Assembly: GCA_934675585.1 (NCBI GenBank)
Contig: CAKUQY010000042.1
Span: 1 to 7,757, forward strand
Direction of reading: 5' to 3'
Length of the DNA: 7,757 nt
Source: an uncultured Opitutales bacterium
GTDB lineage: Bacteria > Verrucomicrobiota > Verrucomicrobiia > Opitutales > UBA953
The notes beneath the pieces were generated by a model. That model made no database searches, was not told where the DNA came from, and saw nothing but the letters and a program-made list of their open reading frames with translations. The translations under genes and the position numbers were made by a program. This document shows, in pieces, positions 1 to 5,343 of the stretch. Position 1 is the stretch's first letter. Each line of letters opens with the position of its first letter.

Positions 1-92
1 CAACGCAACTGTTAAAAAATTATATTCAAAAACAAATAATTAACTTTTATGCTTGCTTTTATCACAATTAACTACGGTGCTATTGCGTGATG
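1..92. other. A/T-rich sequence downstream of the capsid gene
   Basis: This is the short stretch between the window edge and the stop codon of the capsid gene. It is A/T-rich and contains no convincing open reading frame or hairpin terminator. It holds CTACGGTGCTA at 73-83; the same 11 bases occur in opposite orientation at 2282-2292. The next phage gene, if there is one, lies outside the window. Confidence 0.5.
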
Positions 93-935
93 TTAACCGC
101 CTTGCTTAAAGCCAACAATGCGATCTTTGTTGACTAATTGATAGCCAAACAACACTTCTGTCAATGCGGTAACAGTTGGCGGGTTGCCGTTGTCGATGTA
201 TTTGACAAGCATTGTGCAGCCGCTTGCCTCGTCAACGATTGGTTGCGATGCGTTGGAATCGGTCGCAGTGAGTGCCGACGCAAAGCCAATCGTGCCGTCG
301 TCGCAAACAAAGCCCGGCGTCGAAATGTCGGCGCGCACCACGCGAAAACCGCAGAGATCGTTAATCGTTCCCGTCGCCAGCAAATCTTTGCCAGAAAGCG
401 CCGCGATATTCATCAAGTCCTGATCGGTTACCAGCGTATCATAATCCGCCGCATTCAAAACGAGAATCGGGCGAGAATACTTGCTGACTGTCTTTTTCAA
501 CGCTTTCAGTGCGGCAAAAGTCGTCGGGGCGGTTTGTGTCTGCGAGGCGCAGTCTTTGTCAACGCCAGCCGCGATGAGATTCATCATCTTGCGCGCAACT
601 TTCATTGCTTGGGCGTTTGCCGTGTCGGCATGCACCTGCGGAGCAAACTTCTTGAACGTTTCGTTCGAGATGTCCATCGACGAATAAACGTGATGATCGA
701 GGTGGATCGCCGCCGTGGACAATTTGCCGTCGGACGTGTATTTGCCGTCTGCTGCTTCGCCAAGATCTTTTGCCTCGCCAGCGGCGACAATCGGCACGTG
801 AACCGTGTCGTGCTTTTCAGCAAAATCTTGCGTATAATTGTGCGCAAAGACGTTGAGTTTGGTTACTGCTTCTTTCGAGACATACGCTTTGAGCGCAATC
901 GTTTGAAGCACATTATCGATGTTTTGAACTGCCAT
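93..935 (-). CDS. Probable phage major capsid (coat) protein, HK97-fold candidate
   Basis: The 280-residue product is probably the coat protein that forms the head shell. Its size fits small HK97-fold coat proteins. It starts with a helical N-arm (residues 1-40), continues through a beta-rich stretch with HVPIVAAGEA near residue 50, then a long helix (about 95-130) that could be the spine helix. A mixed region containing LNAADYDTLV follows, and the protein ends in LFGYQLVNKDRIVGF. Layout and wording remind me of P22-type coat proteins, but I see no diagnostic motif. The main support is position: it is the last gene of a portal-scaffold-capsid order. The ATG at 935-933 follows an A/T-rich leader made of repeats, with no Shine-Dalgarno sequence. 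No pro-region or protease is visible, so maturation without cleavage is possible. Moderate confidence on function, high on the gene being real. Confidence 0.72.
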   Translation of the reverse strand: MAVQNIDNVLQTIALKAYVSKEAVTKLNVFAHNYTQDFAEKHDTVHVPIVAAGEAKDLGEAADGKYTSDGKLSTAAIHLDHHVYSSMDISNETFKKFAPQVHADTANAQAMKVARKMMNLIAAGVDKDCASQTQTAPTTFAALKALKKTVSKYSRPILVLNAADYDTLVTDQDLMNIAALSGKDLLATGTINDLCGFRVVRADISTPGFVCDDGTIGFASALTATDSNASQPIVDEASGCTMLVKYIDNGNPPTVTALTEVLFGYQLVNKDRIVGFKQGG

Positions 936-1174
936 AGTTATTTATAGTTGATGGTTTATAGTTGATAGTTGATAAGAAAGTTAAAATTTGAAAGTTGAAA
1001 GTTGAAATTTTTATCCACGAATTGCACGAATGCCACGAATTAATTAAGACTAAGACTTTTTCCTCTTTCCTTTTTCCTGTTTCCTTTTTCCTGTTTCCTA
1101 AATCGCTTCGCGATTTTTTGCGAAATCCGCGTTAGAAATATTCGTGGTATTCGTTTAATTCGTTGATAAAATTA
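936..1174. repeat. Intergenic repeat patchwork A (heptads plus inverted-end cassette)
   Basis: This gap between scaffold and capsid genes is almost wholly repetitive. At 941-1007 lie 7-bp-period units such as GTTGATA and GTTGAAA. From 1009 to 1171 runs a cassette of about 163 bp bounded by 32-bp arms. The left arm (1009-1040) starts TTTTATCC; the right arm (1140-1171) ends GATAAAA and matches the left arm inverted at 28 of 32 positions. Between them come AAGACTAAGAC, a pyrimidine tract of alternating TTTTTCC and TGTTTCC heptamers (1056-1099) and a hairpin at 1100-1119. The right arm runs straight into the stop codon of the scaffold gene. The arrangement is homologous to patchwork C. I see no promoter that I would trust. 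Confidence 0.8.
1100..1119 (+). terminator. Hairpin with T-tract, terminator-like on the plus strand
   Basis: AAATCGC (1100-1106) and GCGATTT (1110-1116) form a 7-bp stem with a TTC loop, followed by more T residues to 1119. On the plus strand this resembles a short intrinsic terminator. On the minus strand, the direction of the neighbouring genes, no T-tract follows the hairpin. No plus-strand gene lies nearby, so it may just be the GC-containing centre of the repeat cassette. Confidence 0.3.
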
Positions 1175-1594
1175 TTAGTTTTTCTTCTCGTTAAGAATCG
1201 TCGCTTTGTCAGCGTCGGAAAGTGCTTTCAGAAAACGCGCACGTGCAAAAACGTCATCGCGGACTTCCTTCCACTTTTTTTGCAATTCGTCATTGGTTTT
1301 GGGCTGCGCGTGATCGTCTTTTTTAATCGCCGAGCCGAGCTTGAATGCCATTTCGCGTTCACCGCGCTCGTATTCCGCTTTCGCCTTGACGGCAGATTCG
1401 TCAGAAAGCGCTTTGAGTTTGTCTTCAAGCTCTTTCGCGCTCGCGGTTTTCAAGTCTTCGAGCTGTTTTTCAAACGCCGCTTTTTCTGTCGCGCGCTCGG
1501 CGGCAACGCTTGCCGCGGTCGCTTTCAACGACTCGATTTCTTTGGTCGATTCAGCAAGCGCAGCTTGCAAACTTTCGATTGTAGGTTCTTCCAT
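1175..1594 (-). CDS. Probable capsid scaffolding protein
   Basis: The product is 139 residues, highly charged and almost entirely helical by composition. Residues 1-90 are rich in A, E, K and L with heptad-like spacing, including ESLQAALAES near the N-terminus and repeated KELEDKLKAL-type segments. Residues 90-139 hold a second charged helix ending in EKKN. This small acidic-to-basic coiled coil directly upstream of the coat gene is typical of phage scaffolds of the GP20/P22 sort, which guide coat assembly and then leave or are degraded. A basic C-terminal tail is where such proteins usually touch the coat. The assignment rests on composition and gene order, because coiled coils are poor family markers. 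The ATG at 1594-1592 follows an A/T-rich repeat leader without a Shine-Dalgarno sequence. The stop is a double TAATAA lying at the edge of repeat cassette A. Confidence 0.62.
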   Translation of the reverse strand: MEEPTIESLQAALAESTKEIESLKATAASVAAERATEKAAFEKQLEDLKTASAKELEDKLKALSDESAVKAKAEYERGEREMAFKLGSAIKKDDHAQPKTNDELQKKWKEVRDDVFARARFLKALSDADKATILNEKKN

Positions 1595-1803
1595 AATTTT
1601 ATTTTTAGTTTATAGTTTATAGTTTATAGTTGAAAGTTGAGAGTTGAGAGTTGGTTTTAGTGTGGAGTGTGGAGTGGGGAGTTAAAAAGAAAGTTGAAAG
1701 TTAAAATCAAAGTTAGTCTTTAAGCTGTAAGCCCTAAACTCTAATCTTTTTTCTTTTTCCTATTTCCTTTTTCCTTTTTCCTATTTTCTTTAAGCCCTAA
1801 GCC
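1595..1803. repeat. Intergenic repeat patchwork B (heptad repeats)
   Basis: In order along the plus strand the gap holds three TTTATAG heptamers (about 1611-1630), GTTGAAA/GTTGAGA heptamers, three GTGTGGA-like heptamers (about 1660-1680), a 40-bp block at 1686-1725, TTTTTCC-type pyrimidine heptamers (about 1747-1790) and CCCTAAG/CCCTAAT heptamers running to the stop codon of the next gene. The 27 bp at 1699-1725 (beginning AGTTAAAATC, ending TCTTTAAGC) recur perfectly at 2791-2817 in patchwork D. No open reading frame of note is present. Confidence 0.8.
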
Positions 1804-1968
1804 CTAATCTCTAAGCTCTAAATCGACGATGATTGATTCGCTTGGTTCGAGCATTGTTTTCAGGCGTTTGTTTTCTTTAATGAGCGCGGCGTTTTGGGTT
1901 GACAAAAACATGATGAGCAACCACATGAGCACCCAAGCGCAAAGTTCAAATTTGTCAAAACTGCTCAT
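1804..1968 (-). CDS. Small membrane protein with TM segment and short coiled coil (possible lysis protein)
   Basis: I do not recognise a family. The preferred start is the ATG at 1968-1966, 4 nt after the stop codon of the upstream gene, giving 54 residues. A longer form starting at 2022 would overlap that gene by about 50 nt. Residues 8-24 form a hydrophobic segment (CAWVLMWLLIM), followed by a charged helix, KENKRLKTML. An N-terminal anchor followed by a short coiled coil recalls small phage lysis proteins such as inner-membrane spanin subunits, but it is too short to assign. The last residues, LELRD, are read from the adjoining TTAGAGC-type heptad repeat, which also provides the stop. Tight spacing suggests it is co-translated with the coiled-coil membrane protein upstream. 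Confidence 0.55.
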   Translation of the reverse strand: MSSFDKFELCAWVLMWLLIMFLSTQNAALIKENKRLKTMLEPSESIIVDLELRD

Positions 1969-1972
1969 AATT

Positions 1973-2263
1973 TTAAAAGATTTTATCGACGGCGATGCCT
2001 GCTCCCGCGGCGATGGTTGCAATTATAGTGAACATTTTCCAAAGACGCGCATCGAGTTTGTCGAGCCGCGAATTGGTGCGGTCTTCAAAGCGTGTGAAAC
2101 GCTCGTTTATTGCGTGAATGGCTTCTGCTTGCGCGCTTTGCTTTTCTTCAATTTTAGTCAGTTTGAGCAAAATTTCAGTGCTAATGCGATTTTGCTCGGC
2201 GAGTTTTACGTAGAGGTCTTCGCGGTAGCGTTCGCAACGTTTTTCAAATTCTTCTTCGCTCAT
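1973..2263 (-). CDS. Coiled-coil protein with C-terminal TM segment, XhlA-like
   Basis: I take the ATG at 2263-2261, giving 96 residues; an in-frame GTG at 2287 would add eight. Residues 1-75 are charged and helical, with heptad spacing in IEEKQSAQAEAIHAINERF and in RLDKLDARL. Residues 76-92 form one hydrophobic segment (MFTIIATIAAGAGIAV), ending in DKIF. A long N-terminal coiled coil with a single C-terminal membrane anchor is the architecture of XhlA-type haemolysin/holin partner proteins found in phage lysis cassettes. Its neighbours, two other tiny membrane proteins, support a lysis role. No endolysin is visible in the window. The call is based on architecture, not on a sequence signature. 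Confidence 0.58.
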   Translation of the reverse strand: MSEEEFEKRCERYREDLYVKLAEQNRISTEILLKLTKIEEKQSAQAEAIHAINERFTRFEDRTNSRLDKLDARLWKMFTIIATIAAGAGIAVDKIF

Positions 2264-2478
2264 TTTAGTGGAGGGTGGATTTAGCACCGTAGGTTTAGTA
2301 GGTTGGATTAGGTTTTATCATCGAATTAACCGAATTGAACGAATCGACTAAAACAAGACCAAGACTAAGACCCGCCGCGCCGCCGTAGGCGCAAACAAAA
2401 ACATCTGTGAAATCTGTGTTAAAATCTGTTTCATCTGTGTTAAAAAATTCGTGGCATTCGTGAAATTTGTGGATAAAA
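2264..2478. repeat. Intergenic repeat patchwork C (inverted-end cassette)
   Basis: The core is a cassette of about 166 bp. Its left arm (2313-2344, starts TTTTATC) and right arm (2447-2478, ends GATAAAA) are related 32-bp modules in opposite orientation. Each is built of three ATTCG-type units 9 bp apart. Between them lie AAGACC/AAGACT 6-mers (about 2355-2371), a GC-rich hairpin with GCGCC at 2377-2381 and GGCGC at 2388-2392, and four ATCTGT-based units (about 2402-2440). The right arm leads directly into the TAA stop of the holin-like gene. The left arm matches the E-region module (5196-5227) at 31 of 32 positions after inversion. The order of parts is the same as in patchwork A. Confidence 0.8.
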
Positions 2479-2691
2479 TTATTTTCCTTTTTTGTTCCCG
2501 CGCTTTTTCCACGCCCAGATTGTGCCCGCAAGACCAAGCGCACCCGCGGCGATTGCCGACCACGGCATTGGCAAAAACGCCGCCGCTGTCGTCAGTGCGT
2601 CGATTATAGTTTCGACCGTTCCCGCGTCAACCCCTTGTTCGGGAACGGCAGAAACCGCTGCTGTGTTAGCAAAAAAATAAATCGTATTCAT
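2479..2691 (-). CDS. Holin-like small membrane protein
   Basis: The 70-residue product has a weakly hydrophobic N-terminus (MNTIYFFANTAAVSAV), a short polar stretch, then a helical hydrophobic half ending in AIAAGALGLAGTIWAW (about residues 46-61). A strongly basic tail, KKRGNKKGK, follows and would stay in the cytoplasm. Small size, hydrophobic C-terminal half and basic tail fit a holin or holin-like protein that permeabilises the inner membrane. I see no family-specific motif, and a membrane protein with another role is possible. The ATG at 2691-2689 has an A/T-rich leader without a Shine-Dalgarno sequence. Three copies of the GTTCCCG core fall inside this short gene, an unusually high density for the phage part. 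Repeat patchworks flank it on both sides, so it sits as a separate cassette between portal and scaffold genes. Confidence 0.5.
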   Translation of the reverse strand: MNTIYFFANTAAVSAVPEQGVDAGTVETIIDALTTAAAFLPMPWSAIAAGALGLAGTIWAWKKRGNKKGK

Positions 2692-2855
2692 TGTAATTAT
2701 TAGTTGATTGTTAATTAAAAATTGATTTTAGTTGAGAGTTTATAGTTGAGAGTTGAGAGTTTAAAAGAAAGTTGAAAGTTAAAATTTAAAAGTTAAAATC
2801 AAAGTTAGTCTTTAAGCCCTAATCCCTAATCTCTAATCTCTTTCCTTTTTCCTCT
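2692..2855. repeat. Intergenic repeat patchwork D (heptad repeats)
   Basis: Along the plus strand the gap holds AGTTTATAGTTGAGA-type heptads (about 2735-2763), the block also found in patchwork B (27 bp identical at 2791-2817), CCCTAAT/CTCTAAT heptamers (about 2817-2840), a TTTCC pyrimidine tract and CTCTAAG heptamers that run into the stop codon of the portal gene. It resembles patchwork B in both content and order. No gene or terminator is visible. Confidence 0.8.
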
Positions 2856-4205
2856 TTAAGCTCTAAGCTCTACTGCAATGCCTGCTTCTTTCATCGCGTC
2901 GTTGCGTGCGGCTTTGTCTGCGATGGCGTGCTGGCGTTCCTTGCGCGCATTCATACCGCGTTCTGCGTAGTAGGTTTTTTCTGACTTCAGCCCGCAGGCA
3001 ACTAATTGCATGTCGGTCGCCTCTTCTCTGCCGGCGTCAACGGTAATCGATTTTGGACAATTCCATTCCACACTCATAAAATCTTTGTTGAATGGCAAAT
3101 CGCCGCGTTCCATCGCGTTGGTAATGACAAATCGCCAGATTTCATTTAAAAATCCGTTAATCAGCAATGTTTGCCGCCGCCCGAAATGCCGCGCCGCCTT
3201 GCTGGTAATCAAGCGCGTGCTTGCGCCGCCTATTTTTGACGGGTCGAAAAAGTCGGGCGGCAAAACGCCACCGCAGGAACGACGATCGAGAATAGCCAGC
3301 GCGTTCAGCACGTCCGAACCGGGCGCGTTGGTCGCCATCGGCTCCAGCTCTTCGCCGTCAAAAATCGCCGCGAGATAACCGCCCGTGCCGTTCGCAATTG
3401 CGGCGGCGCGTGCCTGAACTTCTTTTTTGTCTGTCTTGCGGTCGATTTTAGGCAACAGTCCGCCGGCATTGAGCGCGTTGCGGTCGCCCTTTGATTTCAG
3501 CGCAATCGAATTTTGCAATTTCGCGCGCTGAATCACCAGCTCGAGAATCTTCGACGTGTCGGCGATGCTCGCCAGCGCGTGTTGCACTTGCGGCAAACCG
3601 TGAATCGACGAAAAACTTTCGCGCACAAAGGTGTGAATGACATTTTGCGCGGGAACTTCACGGCGAGTGTTATTCTCGCTAAAATAATACGCGAGCGGCT
3701 TTCCAAAAGCGTCAAAGCGAATGCCTTGCTTCACGTTCGCCGCCTTGTCGTCGTATTCAAGATCGATGCGGCTCGCCTCAAAAAACGCCAGCCGCGCCAC
3801 GCCCGATTCATCATTGTATTTCAGCGTGTAAAATTCGCCATCAATGTCCAAGCGTTGCGAGGCAAGCGACGTGGCTTCGCCAAGCGTCATTTTGCCGCCC
3901 ACGAGAATCTGCCGACTCCACACGTTGAAATAGTCTTCCGCCGCGTCGTTCCAATCGTCATCAATTGTCGACGGTTCTGGGGTAATGCCGTCTCCAACAC
4001 TGTAAATATCGTTCGCGCTGACAACGTCTCGCACAAATCCGTTATTCGCAAACGCCGTGCGGGCGTTGGCAATCATCGTCTGAATGTCGCTCGCGCCGAT
4101 TTCAGAAGCCACGTCTGCGGGAACGGTCGCGCGGGCATCGCCAAGCGTCCGCCGCCCCGACTGATAACGCGAAAACGCGTTGACAACCGTCGAGAGAAAT
4201 TTCAT
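2856..4205 (-). CDS. Phage portal protein, lambda (gpB) family
   Basis: The 449-residue product matches the lambda-type portal family, which forms the dodecameric ring at the head vertex through which DNA is packaged. Recognisable features in order: an N-terminal helix with RRTLGDAR (18-25); NNGFVRDVV (54-62) leading into IYSVGDGITPE (67-77); DGEFYTLKY (122-130); IRFDAFGKPLAYYF (162-175); VPAQNVIHTF (184-193); then APGSDVLNAL and a C-terminal half with the helices expected of the ring. It is somewhat shorter than lambda gpB, mostly at the C-terminus. The start ATG overlaps the stop of the upstream gene (ATGA), suggesting translational coupling, and AAAGGGG about 7 nt upstream is a plausible Shine-Dalgarno sequence. 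The final ELRA is read from the flanking TTAGAGC heptad repeat, which also supplies the stop. Confidence 0.92.
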   Translation of the reverse strand: MKFLSTVVNAFSRYQSGRRTLGDARATVPADVASEIGASDIQTMIANARTAFANNGFVRDVVSANDIYSVGDGITPEPSTIDDDWNDAAEDYFNVWSRQILVGGKMTLGEATSLASQRLDIDGEFYTLKYNDESGVARLAFFEASRIDLEYDDKAANVKQGIRFDAFGKPLAYYFSENNTRREVPAQNVIHTFVRESFSSIHGLPQVQHALASIADTSKILELVIQRAKLQNSIALKSKGDRNALNAGGLLPKIDRKTDKKEVQARAAAIANGTGGYLAAIFDGEELEPMATNAPGSDVLNALAILDRRSCGGVLPPDFFDPSKIGGASTRLITSKAARHFGRRQTLLINGFLNEIWRFVITNAMERGDLPFNKDFMSVEWNCPKSITVDAGREEATDMQLVACGLKSEKTYYAERGMNARKERQHAIADKAARNDAMKEAGIAVELRA

Positions 4206-4429
4206 TGCACACCCCTTTCATCAAGATCGGCAAGCGCGGCATTGACCGCCGCCAAACGTTCTGTGTCAAGCGAATGATCATACTGCGCCGAAAACCCCTG
4301 CTCGCCGATCGCCGTGCTAATCTGACCAGCGCGCGATTCAATGGCTTTCTCAAGTTTCTCGCGTTCCCGCAAAAGACTTTCACGGGAACGACCAAAATAA
4401 TGCCAAATCTTAATTTTCGTGTCGCTCAT
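4202..4429 (-). CDS. gpW-like head-completion (head-tail joining) protein
   Basis: The 75-residue product is charged and helical: a long helix (about 15-40, SLLREREKLEKAIE), a middle segment with possible beta strands (ISTAIGEQGFSAQY) and a second helix (TERLAAVNAALADLDE). That helix-strand-helix outline and its place directly upstream of a lambda-type portal gene match lambda gpW. gpW closes the filled head under the portal and makes the site for the tail. Sequence similarity is weak by eye, so this is a positional and structural inference. It is the first gene of the minus-strand head operon, 12 nt downstream of a 25-bp dyad that may control it. Its stop overlaps the portal start. In most phages with this gene order the large terminase lies just upstream; here a divergent gene is found instead. 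Confidence 0.55.
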   Translation of the reverse strand: MSDTKIKIWHYFGRSRESLLREREKLEKAIESRAGQISTAIGEQGFSAQYDHSLDTERLAAVNAALADLDERGVQ

Positions 4430-4442
4430 CTATAACTTGCCA

Positions 4443-4467
4443 AAAATACAAAGTAAGTTTGTATTTT
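4443..4467. promoter_or_regulatory. Dyad operator 1 (arms AAAATACAAA / TTTGTATTTT)
   Basis: A perfect 10-bp inverted repeat (11 bp counting the outer A-T pair at 4442/4468) surrounds the 5-nt spacer GTAAG. It ends about 12 nt upstream of the gpW-like start codon. A second copy lies 62 bp away and differs at one base. It would be an operator for a dimeric regulator or, if transcribed, a hairpin in the leader of the head operon. Confidence 0.75.
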
Positions 4468-4477
4468 TTGCGCCTCG

Positions 4478-4493
4478 CGTCTAATATTAGGCG
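4478..4493. promoter_or_regulatory. Central palindrome with overlapping divergent -10 boxes
   Basis: CTAATATTAG at 4481-4490 is a perfect palindrome, extended to 16 bp with one G-T mismatch. Its centre (4485.5) is the midpoint between the two dyads (4486). On the plus strand, TAATAT at 4482-4487 lies 17 bp from TTGTAT at 4459-4464. On the minus strand, TAATAT at 4489-4484 lies 18 bp from TTGTAT at 4513-4508. Both directions therefore have a sigma70-like promoter whose -35 element is inside a dyad. Confidence 0.5.
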
Positions 4494-4504
4494 AAAAAAA
4501 AATT

Positions 4505-4529
4505 AAAATACAAAATAAGTTTGTATTTT
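4505..4529. promoter_or_regulatory. Dyad operator 2 (arms AAAATACAAA / TTTGTATTTT)
   Basis: The second copy of the dyad has identical arms and spacer ATAAG in place of GTAAG, so 24 of 25 positions match operator 1 in direct orientation. It ends 11 nt upstream of the plus-strand start codon, mirroring the position of operator 1 ahead of the gpW-like gene. The centre-to-centre distance of 62 bp is close to six helical turns, so proteins bound at both sites would face the same side. Confidence 0.75.
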
Positions 4530-4540
4530 CAGCAAAGGGT

Positions 4541-5116
4541 ATGAGCAACGATTTATTCGATTCATACGCAGCCGCATTCGGCAAAGTCAGACAAAACGCC
4601 GTCAACTACATGATTGGCGTAACCATGAGAAAGGCACAAAGCAAAGTCGCAAGAACATTCGGCATGACAAATCGACAAACCGCGCAGACGCTCGGAGAAG
4701 CAAGACGAAAACGAACCGAAGCCATCACACAAAAAATCATAGAAAACGGGCTCGTCTCTTACCGCCCAAGCCGCCGAGTCCGCATCAAACGAAAAAAAGC
4801 ACTCGCCGTCGCAAAAAAAACAATCGGCAAACTACCGGCAATGTTCAACGCCGCAATCAAAGCCGTCAAAATGAAAATCCCCGCAAAGTGGATCGAACGA
4901 CACGGCGAACCATTCTCATCAATCCGGGCAATCACCGACGGCAAACAAATTTCGTTTCAAATCCCAGACCACACCGATAAAACATATCTCCAAAAAACTG
5001 TCAAAACCATGGCTGACGAAACAATCTACGCAATGAAAAAAACATATCTCCGACAACAACTCAAAAAAGAACTCGCAAAAATCAAACCAAAAACAATCGA
5101 AATCAAAGCAAAATAG
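4541..5116 (+). CDS. Basic protein of unknown function, divergent from the head operon
   Basis: The 191-residue product is very rich in lysine and arginine, and I do not recognise its family. The N-terminal half is helical and basic, with VARTFGMTNRQTAQTLGEAR (about 36-55), which could be read as a helix-turn-helix, and the cluster RPSRRVRIKRKK (about 75-86). A short beta-like segment, ITDGKQISFQIP, follows, and the C-terminus is helical and basic (YLRQQLKKELAKIKPK). Two guesses are open. It may be a DNA-binding regulator acting at the dyads directly upstream. Or it may be a virion protein: its length and its basic N-terminal half plus KEL-containing C-terminus recall lambda minor tail protein Z. 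Neither is supported by a clear signature. It is the only plus-strand gene and lacks the GTTCCCG core. AAAGGG lies too close to the ATG for a normal Shine-Dalgarno sequence. Confidence 0.72.
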   Translation: MSNDLFDSYAAAFGKVRQNAVNYMIGVTMRKAQSKVARTFGMTNRQTAQTLGEARRKRTEAITQKIIENGLVSYRPSRRVRIKRKKALAVAKKTIGKLPAMFNAAIKAVKMKIPAKWIERHGEPFSSIRAITDGKQISFQIPDHTDKTYLQKTVKTMADETIYAMKKTYLRQQLKKELAKIKPKTIEIKAK

Positions 5117-5343
5117 AACTAAAACCAAAACCAAGACCAAGACCAAAAAGGAAAGAGGAAAGAGGAAAAAGGAAAACCAAAAAACATTTCGATAAATTCG
5201 TTCAATTCGGTTAATTCGGTGATAAAAAAATTCAACTCTCAACTATAAACTAAAAAGTGTGCAACACAAAAAAAATAATCCGCTCTTAAAAAACTCTTCC
5301 GCCTTGGCGACCGCAAACGATCCCCGCCAAAATAAAAGATTCC
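5117..5343. repeat. Convergent intergenic region with repeat patchwork E
   Basis: Starting right after the plus-strand stop codon, the region holds CCAAGACC 6-mer repeats (about 5122-5147), purine heptamers GGAAAGA/GGAAAAA (about 5150-5176), one 32-bp ATTCG module (5196-5227) and CAACTCTCAACTATAAAC (5233-5250). These are the families of the head-module gaps but inverted on the plus strand, so they keep the same orientation relative to the gene they follow. From 5258 a small dyad, TGTGCAACACA, abuts T or A tracts on both strands and could be a weak bidirectional terminator between the convergent genes. The remainder to 5343 shows nothing I can name. Confidence 0.7.

Noticed and set aside
138..947. 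Long plus-strand open frame opposite the capsid gene
   Set aside because: It is antisense to a gene with a protein-like composition and conserved gene order; the product is rich in R, C and H without domain features, as expected of a shadow frame.
936..1174. CRISPR-like array
   Set aside because: Units are 6-9 bp and contiguous, with no 25-40-bp repeats separated by unique spacers and no cas genes.
1735..1815. CCCTAA-type heptamers resembling telomere repeats
   Set aside because: They are few, degenerate, internal, and mixed with other 7-bp families; nothing suggests a replicon end.
1973..2287. GTG start at 2287 for the XhlA-like gene
   Set aside because: The ATG at 2263 begins the charged coiled coil directly, and the eight extra residues derive from the repeat-rich flank.
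3513..4277. 254-residue plus-strand frame opposite the portal gene
   Set aside because: The minus-strand product is clearly a lambda-type portal; the antisense product is arginine- and valine-rich with no recognisable motif.
4541..5116. Calling the plus-strand gene a phage repressor
   Set aside because: The possible helix-turn-helix is weak and the protein is more basic than usual repressors; the position alone is not enough, so it is left unassigned.
5258..5285. Firm intrinsic terminator between the convergent genes
   Set aside because: The TGTG-CAA-CACA stem is only 4 bp and A/T-rich; it is mentioned as weak but not called as a separate terminator.
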